Shown: positions 1-5,848 of the stretch, in pieces
Position numbering within the stretch: the stretch's first letter is position 1
Layout: each line of letters begins with the position of its first letter
NCBI GenBank assembly: GCA_030043595.1
Contig: JASHXJ010000456.1
Coordinates: forward strand, 1-10,643
DNA: 10,643 bases
Direction: 5' to 3'
Source: Trebonia sp.
GTDB lineage: Bacteria; Actinomycetota; Actinomycetes; Streptosporangiales; Streptosporangiaceae
Notes under the pieces: model-generated
Databases searched by the model: none
The model's input: only the letters and a program-made list of their open reading frames with translations
Told to the model about the DNA's origin: nothing
Translations under genes and position numbers: made by a program

Positions 1-908
1 TGGGCAACGACGGCGCCGGGTCACTGCGCTGGCCCGCCCAGTGCTGCGGCGTCGCGGCGCTTAAGCCGTCCCTCGGCCGGGTCCCCCAGGGCAGCCACCG
101 CGAGCCGCCGCAGCCGGCGCCGTTCGCCTTCCAGCTGCTGGCCGTCCACGGGCCGATCGCCCGGCACGTGGCGGACCTGCGGCTCGCCTTCGCGCACATG
201 TGCGGCCGCTCGGGAGGCGACCCCTGGTACGCACCGGTGCCCCTGCAAGGCCCGCCGGTCCCGTCCCCGGTTAAGGTATCGGTCATCGCCGATCCGGACG
301 GCCTCGGCACCGCCGCCCCTGCGGCCGCCGCTGTCAGCCGGGCGGCACGGCTCCTCGCCGACGCCGGGTATGAGACCGGCGAGCACGACGCGCCCGCGCT
401 CGAGCGCGCCAGCGAGATCTACTACCAGATCATGTCCGGCTATGGCCGCGTCCAGGAACACCAGCCGCCCGTCGAGACCGTCGCTCCGGGGGAGTTCGCC
501 CGCTTCTGGGCCGGCTTCGAGCCGGCCTGGACCGCCGCGGGGGGAAGCCCCGCGTTCGACCCGATGATGGAACGGGCCGCCATCGCCCGCGCATGGGACG
601 CCTGGATGCGGCAGGCGCCGCTGGTACTCGCGCCTGTCTGCACCCGCGCGGCGTTCGGCGTCGGCGCCGACCTCGACCCGCAGTGGCAGGCCGGCTGGCC
701 GGCGGCCATCCGCGTGTGCGTGGCCGTCAACCTGCTGGGCCTGCCCGCGGTCACCGTTCCCGTCGGCTGCGACGGCGGGCTGCCGCAAGCCGTGCAGATC
801 ATCGGACCGCGTTTTCGCGAGGACCTGTGCCTGGACGCCGCCGCGGCGATCGAGGCGGGAGCCGGCCCGCTGACCCCCATCGACCCGCGCCCGCAGCCGG
901 CCTCCTAG
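1..908 (+). CDS. Amidase signature family enzyme, C-terminal part (5' end outside window)
   Basis: This is the C-terminal part (about 300 residues) of an amidase-signature hydrolase, a family that hydrolyses carboxamides with a Ser-cisSer-Lys triad. The frame is open from base 3. It begins inside the signature: GNDGAGSLRWPA followed by GVAALKPSLGRVP is the classic G-x-D-x-[GA]-G-S-[IL]-R ... G-[LV]-K-P-[ST]-x-G-R-V pattern, and the Ser codon at 21-23 would be the nucleophile. The catalytic Lys and cis-Ser lie upstream of the window and cannot be checked. The C-terminal part has the family's hallmark NLLGLPAVTVPVG and the GLPQAVQIIGPRFREDLCLDAA segment near the end, so the 3' end is intact. 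The stop TAG overlaps the stop of the convergent monooxygenase gene. Substrate is unknown. A link to the neighbouring aromatic genes, for example opening an aryl amide, is only a guess. Confidence 0.9.
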   Translation, partial: GNDGAGSLRWPAQCCGVAALKPSLGRVPQGSHREPPQPAPFAFQLLAVHGPIARHVADLRLAFAHMCGRSGGDPWYAPVPLQGPPVPSPVKVSVIADPDGLGTAAPAAAAVSRAARLLADAGYETGEHDAPALERASEIYYQIMSGYGRVQEHQPPVETVAPGEFARFWAGFEPAWTAAGGSPAFDPMMERAAIARAWDAWMRQAPLVLAPVCTRAAFGVGADLDPQWQAGWPAAIRVCVAVNLLGLPAVTVPVGCDGGLPQAVQIIGPRFREDLCLDAAAAIEAGAGPLTPIDPRPQPAS

Positions 909-2233
909 GCCGTGGCGAGCGCGGGCTCGCCGAGCGCTGCCGCGAGCTCGTCACGGGACGGCCCGTCGGCCCAGCTCGGCCGCCACCCCGACCGCAGGAC
1001 CGCGCGGGCTTTGTCCTGCACACTATCCAGAACGAGGGGTGGCGCCTCCATCGACATGAACCCGCCCGCGGCGGCCCGGATGGCGGGGTCCACCTGGGCG
1101 GCCGCGCACACCACGTCGGAAGGAATCCGCGCCTCGAGGTCGATGTCCTCTCCGCCCAGCCGGCGCAGCAACGTGGCGTCCCAGTACACGTGGTCCGCGT
1201 ACCAGGGCCTGATGGTCGCCGCGCACCAGGAGTCGAACCGCGCGGCGACATCCAGCGGGTCGGCGTCTGGTCCGTCGAGCATCTCCAGCAGCGCGCTCGC
1301 CTGCCGCAAGCCGAGCGCGACACCTCGGCCGGCCATCGGGTTGGTGGTGCAGACCGCGTCGCCGGCGTAGAAGACCCCGGCCGCCACGGGGCGGCCGTCC
1401 TCCGCGAGCTGGCCTCGGTAGCTGTTCGTGAGACCGCTGCCCGCCATGACGCCGGTGACGGGCTCGAACCTGGCGGCGTCCAGCCACGGCGTGAACTGAG
1501 GGATCAGCGGCGCGACCGCGTCGAAGCGGTCGGCGTGCCGCAGTCGCGCGAGCGCCTCATCGGCGGACGGCCGCACCACGAGCAGGGACAGCGTCTGGCC
1601 GTCCTGCGGGAAGACGATCGCGAGGTAGCCGCGGTACATCGCGCCCAGCGGCACACCGCTGACCGGCACCTCGGCCCCCGATCCCGGGCGGGCGCGGTAC
1701 ATGCGCGCGACGTAGGAGAAGCCGCAGTTGCCGCCTTCCGCGGGCGGCCGTGCCGCATCGGCGAACCGGCTCGCCCGCCCGGCGGCGACGATGACGCGGT
1801 CCGCGTCGACGGACCGCCCGTCCACGATGACCCCGCGCACCCGGCCGCCGGCGGTGACCACGCGGTCGGCGTGCCCGGTCCGCAGGGCCAGCCCCGGCTC
1901 GCGCCCGGCCGCGGCCCACAACGCCCGCTCGAACGTCGAGCGGCGGCACTGCAGTTGCGTGAAGTCCGCGGGAAGGCCATCCGGGCGGGCCTCGATGCCG
2001 CCGGCGTCCAGGATCGCCTGCCATACGTCGGGCAGCCCCGCGAGCATCTCCTTGCGCACGACGTGCCGGAAGAAGTGCGGCAGCCGGAACTGCATCACCC
2101 CGCGCCGCGCCCACGGGCCGGCCGCGGGCGGGCCCGGGTCCCTGTCGACGACGGTCACCTCGTCCCCGCGCCTGGCCAGCGCCATGGCGCAGAACATCCC
2201 GACCGGCCCGCCGCCGACGACGATCGTGCGCAT
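905..2233 (-). CDS. FAD-dependent monooxygenase / oxidoreductase (class A flavoprotein fold)
   Basis: The 442-aa protein starts directly with an FAD-binding Rossmann motif, VVGGGPVGMFCAMALARRG, ending with the acidic residue of VTVVDRD. A middle segment DADRVIVAAGRASRF matches the second dinucleotide-binding region of the family. The C-terminal GD motif GVFYAGDAVCTTNPMAGRG contacts the FAD ribityl/pyrophosphate. This architecture is that of 2-polyprenyl-6-methoxyphenol hydroxylase-like and tryptophan-halogenase-like flavoproteins; I see no halogenase WxWxIP motif, so hydroxylase or dehydrogenase is more likely. No signal peptide or membrane segment is visible. The ATG has a good Shine-Dalgarno, GGGGAGG on the minus strand at 2239-2245, 5 nt away. 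It is divergent from the TetR gene across a 71-bp region and convergent with the amidase. The divergent regulator and the ring-cleavage operon beyond it suggest oxidation of an aromatic substrate, which is an inference. Confidence 0.88.
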   Translation of the reverse strand: MRTIVVGGGPVGMFCAMALARRGDEVTVVDRDPGPPAAGPWARRGVMQFRLPHFFRHVVRKEMLAGLPDVWQAILDAGGIEARPDGLPADFTQLQCRRSTFERALWAAAGREPGLALRTGHADRVVTAGGRVRGVIVDGRSVDADRVIVAAGRASRFADAARPPAEGGNCGFSYVARMYRARPGSGAEVPVSGVPLGAMYRGYLAIVFPQDGQTLSLLVVRPSADEALARLRHADRFDAVAPLIPQFTPWLDAARFEPVTGVMAGSGLTNSYRGQLAEDGRPVAAGVFYAGDAVCTTNPMAGRGVALGLRQASALLEMLDGPDADPLDVAARFDSWCAATIRPWYADHVYWDATLLRRLGGEDIDLEARIPSDVVCAAAQVDPAIRAAAGGFMSMEAPPLVLDSVQDKARAVLRSGWRPSWADGPSRDELAAALGEPALATA

Positions 2234-2238
2234 CGCGG

Positions 2239-2245
2239 CCTCCCC
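2239..2245 (-). promoter_or_regulatory. Ribosome binding site of the monooxygenase gene
   Basis: On the minus strand this reads GGGGAGG, 5 nt before the ATG at 2231-2233. It fixes the start of the monooxygenase gene and contrasts with the divergent TetR gene, which has no recognisable ribosome binding site. Confidence 0.7.
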
Positions 2246-2251
2246 GCTGGT

Positions 2252-2290
2252 ATCGTAAGTTGACGTAACTCAGGATAACTTCATTACACT
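2252..2290. promoter_or_regulatory. Divergent promoter and probable TetR operator region
   Basis: The 71 bp between the monooxygenase and tetR starts is AT-richer than its surroundings. For tetR (+), TTGACG at 2260-2265 could be a -35 and TACACT at 2285-2290 a -10 (19-bp spacer, long), which would put the transcript start only a few bases before the ATG at 2305. For the monooxygenase (-), TACGAT (reverse of 2252-2257) fits TANNNT. Overlaid on both are an inverted pair AAGTT (2257-2261) / AACTT (2277-2281), an inner inverted pair AGTT (2258-2261) / AACT (2267-2270), and TAACT repeated exactly 10 bp apart (2266-2270 and 2276-2280). Repeats on one helix face between divergent promoters are what a TetR autoregulatory operator would look like. 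Exact operator borders are not determinable here. Confidence 0.55.
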
Positions 2291-2304
2291 GATGGTCACC
2301 CCAA

Positions 2305-2967
2305 ATGAGCCTGCCTGTCAAGAAGCCCTACAGTTCGCAGGTGCGGGCGGCGCAAGCCCGCACCACCCGCCGTGCGATCGTCGACGCCGCGGCCAGGCTG
2401 TTCATCGAGCACGGGTACGGCGCGACCACGGTCGACGCCATCGCCGAGGCGGCCGGCGTCAGCCGCAAGACCGTCTTCACCTCGGTCGGCGGCAAGGCCC
2501 AGGCACTCAAGCTGGCGATCGACTGGGCGATCACCGGCGACGACGAGCCGGTCCCCGTGCTCGACCGCCCGCGTGTCAGGGCCGGGATGGCCGAACCCGA
2601 CGCGCGGCTGATCCTGGCCGGCTACGCCCGCAGCGCCTGCGAGACCGGCGCTCGGATCGCCCGGCTCGTCGCGGTCGCCGAGGCCGCCGCGGGCGCCTAC
2701 CCCGAGATCCGCGCGCTCAGCGAAGACGGCCATGCCCAGCGGCTGCGCGGCATGCGGGTGCTGGCGCAGGTTCTCGACGACCGCGGCGCGCTGCAGCCGG
2801 GCATGACGGTCGCCGAGGCCGCGGACATCCTGTGGCTGCTCGGCGGGCCCGGTGTCTATCACCGGTTCGTCATCGAGCAGGGCTGGCCCGCCGGGCGGTT
2901 CGAGAGCTGGCTCGACGGCGCGCTCGCCGGCCTGCTCATCGCGCCCGGCTACCAGCCCGCCCCCTAG
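2305..2967 (+). CDS. TetR/AcrR-family transcriptional regulator
   Basis: This 220-aa protein has the usual length and layout of a TetR repressor. The N-terminal helix-turn-helix spans about residues 15-62: TTRRAIVDAAARLFIEHGY, then ATTVDAIAEAAGVSRKTVF, then the continuation SVGGKAQALKLAIDWA. The recognition helix VSRKTVF is typical, but the common YYF/HF after it is replaced by TSV, a variant I recall from some actinobacterial members. The rest is the helical ligand-binding and dimerisation domain, which does not reveal the ligand. No Shine-Dalgarno precedes the ATG, so the mRNA may be leaderless or nearly so. An out-of-frame ATG lies 13 nt upstream. The gene is divergent to the monooxygenase and co-directional with the metF-ligAB genes 96 bp downstream, so it is the likely local repressor, released by a pathway substrate or intermediate (inference). 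Confidence 0.93.
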   Translation: MSLPVKKPYSSQVRAAQARTTRRAIVDAAARLFIEHGYGATTVDAIAEAAGVSRKTVFTSVGGKAQALKLAIDWAITGDDEPVPVLDRPRVRAGMAEPDARLILAGYARSACETGARIARLVAVAEAAAGAYPEIRALSEDGHAQRLRGMRVLAQVLDDRGALQPGMTVAEAADILWLLGGPGVYHRFVIEQGWPAGRFESWLDGALAGLLIAPGYQPAP

Positions 2968-3063
2968 TCGTTGCCGCGGTGGCCCAGTCCTACGTCATTT
3001 GTCGCGGTCAAGTCGGCCCGGATGTCGGACGACAAGCCAGGCGCGGCTGACTGTACTGGTCCT
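2968..3063 (+). promoter_or_regulatory. Intergenic leader before the metF-ligAB operon, with inverted repeat
   Basis: This 96-bp gap separates tetR from the MetF gene. It contains an inverted pair TTGTCG (2999-3004) / CGACAA (3030-3035), 25 bp apart, which may be an operator or just chance. I find no convincing -35/-10 pair and no Shine-Dalgarno before the ATG at 3064. The gap is long enough to hold a separate promoter, but readthrough from tetR is equally possible. No rho-independent terminator with a T-run is visible after tetR. Confidence 0.3.
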
Positions 3064-3945
3064 ATGAGCATTCAGCTGGATGTGGCCGGCTCGTCCCGGC
3101 GTTCCCGCCTCGCCGACCTGGCGCACAACATCAGCTACGAGGTGATGCCGTTCAAGGACACCGAACGGGAGGTGCTCGAGAACGTGCCGGACACGGTCCC
3201 GCTGACGGTCACGGCGACCGCGGCGAAGGGGATCGGGAAGACGCTGGACCTCGCCGAGCGCCTGCACCGGCACGGGTACACGGTGGCGCCGCACCTGCCG
3301 GCCCGGCTGTTCACCGGCACAGCGGAAGTCCGTGACGTGGTTGGCCGGCTGGGCGATGCCGGGATCCGCTCGGTCTTCGTGATCGGCGGCGACGCGCCGG
3401 CCGCCGCGGGGCCGTACCCGGACGCGTATTCACTGCTGACGGCCATGGACGCGGTGCAGCACCCGTTCACCGAGATCGGCATCGGCGGCTACCCGGAAGG
3501 CCACGCGGCGATCGCGCAGGAGGCGATCGAGGAGGCGCTGCGGCGGAAGGCGCCACTGGCGACCCGCGTGCTCACGCAGATCTGCTTCGACGCCGGCGCG
3601 ACGGCGACGTGGGCCGCGGGCATCGCCGCCGCGCGGGTAGAGCTTCCGGTTTACGTCGGCATCCCGGGGCCGGTGAACCGGCAGAAGCTGATACGCATCT
3701 CGGCGGGCATCGGGCTGGGCCAGTCGGCGCGCTTCCTGCACAAGCAGCAGAGCCTGCTGTGGCGCTTCCTGCTGCCAGGGGGCTACCGCCCGACAAGGCT
3801 GGCCAGGCAGCTCGCCGCCGCGGCGGGCAAGCACAGCACCAACATCCGCGGGCTGCACATCTTCACCTTCAACGAGCTGCGCAAGACCGAGATCTGGCGG
3901 CAGCAGCTGCTCGCCGCGATCTCCTGGAAGGAGGACCGGCCATGA
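3064..3945 (+). CDS. metF: Methylenetetrahydrofolate reductase-like protein (MetF family)
   Basis: The 293-aa protein has the MetF TIM-barrel signatures in order. ISYEVMPF (Glu26) corresponds to the catalytic Glu of SFEFFPP in E. coli MetF. APHLPAR corresponds to APHLT, VFVIGGDAPA to the RGD loop Asp near the flavin, IGGYPEGH to AAYPEVH, LTQICFD to ITQFFFD, VGIPGPV to PGILPV, and LHIFTFNEL to the C-terminal FHFYTLN. The barrel strand that reads SVTYGA in MetF is changed to PLTVTATAAKG. The family interconverts 5,10-methylene- and 5-methyl-tetrahydrofolate with FAD and NAD(P)H. In Sphingobium SYK-6 a MetF sits beside the tetrahydrofolate-dependent O-demethylase gene ligM and reoxidises methyl-THF; the ligAB neighbours here suggest the same catabolic use rather than methionine synthesis (inference). 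The start is uncertain: an in-frame ATG at 3022 would add 14 residues, and neither start has a Shine-Dalgarno. The stop overlaps the ligA start as ATGA. Confidence 0.87.
   Translation: MSIQLDVAGSSRRSRLADLAHNISYEVMPFKDTEREVLENVPDTVPLTVTATAAKGIGKTLDLAERLHRHGYTVAPHLPARLFTGTAEVRDVVGRLGDAGIRSVFVIGGDAPAAAGPYPDAYSLLTAMDAVQHPFTEIGIGGYPEGHAAIAQEAIEEALRRKAPLATRVLTQICFDAGATATWAAGIAAARVELPVYVGIPGPVNRQKLIRISAGIGLGQSARFLHKQQSLLWRFLLPGGYRPTRLARQLAAAAGKHSTNIRGLHIFTFNELRKTEIWRQQLLAAISWKEDRP
3928..3934 (+). promoter_or_regulatory. Ribosome binding site of ligA-like gene
   Basis: GAAGGAGG occupies the last codons of the MetF gene, 7 nt before the ATG at 3942. With the ATGA stop-start overlap this is a strong sign of translational coupling between MetF and LigA. 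Confidence 0.75.
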
Positions 3946-4286
3946 CGCAGGCACGGGACAACTACGTGCTCGACCTGACCCTGGCCCGCCGCGGCTACGC
4001 GCTCAACCGGCTGCTGGGGTCGCTGATGGACGTCGCGAACCGGCAGCGGTTCAGCCGCGACGAGGCCGCCTACTGCGCGGAGTACGGCCTGTCCCCCGAG
4101 CAGCGGCGGGCCGTCATGGAGCGTGACTGGACGCAGCTGCTGGAGCTGGGCGCGTCCGTGTTCTACGCGTTCAAGCTGACCATGGTGGACCGCACGTCGA
4201 TGCAGCACCTGTCGGCGGCGTTCACCGGCATGTCGCCGGAGGAGTTCGCCGCCGTCATGCGCGCGGGCGGGCGGAACTTTGGCTAG
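3942..4286 (+). CDS. ligA: Extradiol dioxygenase alpha subunit, LigA-like (protocatechuate 4,5-dioxygenase type)
   Basis: This 114-aa all-helical subunit aligns by eye with LigA of Sphingobium SYK-6. RRGYALNRLLGSLMDVANRQ matches RKGYNLNQFAMSLMKAENRE, FSRDEAAYCAEYGLSPEQRRAV matches the DESAYLDEWNLTP region, and FTGMSPEEFAAVMRAGGR matches the C-terminal TGMTQEEYAQMMIDGGR. It is shorter than SYK-6 LigA (139 aa) at both ends. LigA has no catalytic metal; it caps the LigB active site and helps shape the substrate pocket of an alpha2beta2 enzyme. It starts 4 bp inside the MetF gene behind a strong ribosome binding site, and its last 8 bp contain the start of ligB, so equal synthesis of the two subunits is built in. 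The family also covers gallate- and methylgallate-type enzymes, so the precise substrate is open. Confidence 0.9.
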   Translation: MTQARDNYVLDLTLARRGYALNRLLGSLMDVANRQRFSRDEAAYCAEYGLSPEQRRAVMERDWTQLLELGASVFYAFKLTMVDRTSMQHLSAAFTGMSPEEFAAVMRAGGRNFG

Positions 4287-5127
4287 CGTCATCTGGGGGC
4301 TGGCCACGTCCCACGTGCCGCCCATCGGCGCGGCGATGGACAGCGGCAGAACCCAGGACCCCTACTGGAAGCCGCTGTTCGACGGCTACGCGCCGGCCCG
4401 CAAGTGGATGGCTGACCATCAGCCGGACGTGGCGGTGATCGTCTACAACGACCACGCCAACTTCGTCGGCCTGGACATGGTCCCGGCGTTCGCCATCGGC
4501 GCGGCTGACTCCTACGCCGTCGCCGACGAGGGGCGGGGCCGCCGCCCGGTCCCGCCGGTCGCGGGAGCGCCTGAACTGAGCGAGCACCTGATCCGCGAGC
4601 TCATCGACGATGGCTTCGACATCACGACGTGCAGCCGGCTTGACGTCGACCACGGGCTCACCGTCCCGCTGTCGGTGTACTGCCCGGAGCCGGGCGACGC
4701 CTGGCCCTGCGCGGTAGTGCCGCTGCTGGTCAACGTCATCCAGTACCCGCAGCCCACGGCCGCCCGCTGCCTCGCGCTCGGCAAGGCTCTCGGCCGGGCG
4801 ATCAGGTCATACCCGCGGGACACGAAGGTCGCGGTGTTCGGCACCGGCGGCATGTCGCATCAGCTGGCGGGCGCACGGGCCGGGCTGATCAACACCCGCT
4901 TCGACCGCTGGTTCCTCGACGCGATCGAGCACGACCCCGCGTCGCTGGCGGCGCTGAGCCGCGAGGAGTACATCGCCGAGGCCGGCACCGAGGGCATCGA
5001 GCTGATCATGTGGCTGGTGATGCGCGGGGCGCTGAGCGACGACATCGTCCGCGTGCACGAGACCTATCATGTACCCGCGTCCAACACCGCGGCAGGGCTG
5101 GCGCTGTTCGAAGAGCTGGGTGGCTGA
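4279..5127 (+). CDS. ligB: Class III extradiol ring-cleavage dioxygenase beta subunit, LigB-like
   Basis: The 282-aa catalytic subunit matches SYK-6 LigB closely. All active-site residues are present: His12 (ATSHVPP) and His59 (YNDHANF) as iron ligands, Glu241 (GTEGIELIMW) as third ligand, His194 (GTGGMSHQL) as the acid-base residue, and His125 (DVDHG). C-terminal HETYHVPASNTAAG is also conserved. The enzyme would use Fe(II) and O2 to open a catechol-type ring next to a hydroxyl; in LigAB the product is 4-carboxy-2-hydroxymuconate semialdehyde from protocatechuate. It lacks the roughly 20-residue C-terminal extension of SYK-6 LigB. The start is TTG (4279-4281), chosen because the following residues ASVIWGLATSH put the first iron ligand at its usual position; no better start exists. 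It overlaps ligA by 8 bp and ends 10 bp before the hydrolase ATG. Actual substrate among protocatechuate, gallate or analogues is not determined. Confidence 0.93.
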   Translation: MASVIWGLATSHVPPIGAAMDSGRTQDPYWKPLFDGYAPARKWMADHQPDVAVIVYNDHANFVGLDMVPAFAIGAADSYAVADEGRGRRPVPPVAGAPELSEHLIRELIDDGFDITTCSRLDVDHGLTVPLSVYCPEPGDAWPCAVVPLLVNVIQYPQPTAARCLALGKALGRAIRSYPRDTKVAVFGTGGMSHQLAGARAGLINTRFDRWFLDAIEHDPASLAALSREEYIAEAGTEGIELIMWLVMRGALSDDIVRVHETYHVPASNTAAGLALFEELGG

Positions 5128-5131
5128 GGAG
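5126..5131 (+). promoter_or_regulatory. Ribosome binding site of the alpha/beta hydrolase gene
   Basis: GAGGAG overlaps the TGA stop of ligB (5125-5127) and sits 6 nt before the ATG at 5138. It decides the hydrolase start: upstream in-frame starts inside ligB would add unrelated residues before the conserved VLVHGAWHGG. Confidence 0.75.
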
Positions 5132-5137
5132 CCGGGC

Positions 5138-5845
5138 ATGACCACTTTCGTCCTGGTGCACGGGGCGTGGCACGGCGGATGGGCGTGGCAGCGCGTCGTC
5201 CCGACGCTGCGGGCGGCCGGGCACGAGGTGCACGCGCCGACCCTGACCGGGGTCAGCGACCGCGCGCACCTGCTCAGTCCCGCCGTCGGGCTGGGCACGC
5301 ACGTCCAGGACGTCGTGGCGCTCATCGAGGCGTACGACCTCCAGGACGTCGTGCTCGTCGGGCACAGCTACGCCGGGCAGGTCGTGACCGGGGTTGCGGA
5401 CCGGATTCCGGAGCGCGTCGGCAAGCGCGTGTACCTGGACGCGTTCGTGGGCGATGACGGGGATGCCGCCATCGACCTGCTGCCGGAGACGATCGCCGCG
5501 CACTACAGGGAATCGGTGGCGGGGCCGGGGTTCGGCTGGCTCATCCCGGTGCGCTCGCTGACCGTCCTGGGCGTCACCGAGGAGGCCGACCTGGGCTGGC
5601 TCAGCCCGCGGCTGACCCCGCACCCGTGGCTCAGCTACACCGAACCGCTGCGCCTGAGCGGCGGCCACGAGACCGTTCCCGCCGCGTTCGCCGAGTGCAC
5701 GAGCTGGATGCGGGTGTTCCAGCCGCAGGCGGAGAAGGCGGCCGCCCGCGGCTGGCCGGTGCAGCACATCGCGGCCGGACACGAGGCGATGGTCACCGCC
5801 CCCGGGGAACTCGCCGACTGCCTCCTGAAACTGGCCGGGGCCTGA
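5138..5845 (+). CDS. Alpha/beta hydrolase, EstC/salicylate-esterase-like
   Basis: This 235-aa cytosolic alpha/beta-fold hydrolase starts at TTFVLVHGAWHGGWAW, which contains the oxyanion-hole HG motif. The nucleophile elbow is VLVGHSYAGQV (Ser in GHSYAG), the probable acid Asp is in YLDAF, and the catalytic His is in AAGHEAMVTAPGEL near the end. The AWHGGW and GHSYAG pattern is that of small esterases related to plant methyl-salicylate esterases, hydroxynitrile lyases and bacterial EstC, rather than the GNSMGG of classical meta-cleavage C-C hydrolases such as MhpC/BphD. It is the last gene of the metF-ligA-ligB unit, translated from a ribosome binding site that overlaps the ligB stop. Possible jobs are cleaving an aromatic ester before ring opening or a lactone or cleavage product after it; the sequence does not decide. 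It ends 3 bp from the convergent response regulator. Confidence 0.88.
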   Translation: MTTFVLVHGAWHGGWAWQRVVPTLRAAGHEVHAPTLTGVSDRAHLLSPAVGLGTHVQDVVALIEAYDLQDVVLVGHSYAGQVVTGVADRIPERVGKRVYLDAFVGDDGDAAIDLLPETIAAHYRESVAGPGFGWLIPVRSLTVLGVTEEADLGWLSPRLTPHPWLSYTEPLRLSGGHETVPAAFAECTSWMRVFQPQAEKAAARGWPVQHIAAGHEAMVTAPGELADCLLKLAGA

Positions 5846-5848
5846 GGG

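Noticed and set aside
593..2263. Long plus-strand open frame of 556 codons opposite the monooxygenase
   Set aside because: It is the antisense shadow of the monooxygenase gene: low-complexity Arg/Gly/Pro/Ala composition, no motifs and no ribosome binding site, while the minus strand has clear FAD-binding motifs.
2971..3063. Longer MetF start from 2971
   Set aside because: The added residues are not family-like and start just after the tetR stop without a ribosome binding site. The ATG at 3064 is preferred, with 3022 as an alternative.
5069..5137. Upstream start for the alpha/beta hydrolase inside ligB
   Set aside because: It would add 23 residues with no family resemblance; the ATG at 5138 has a good ribosome binding site and begins directly with the conserved first strand.
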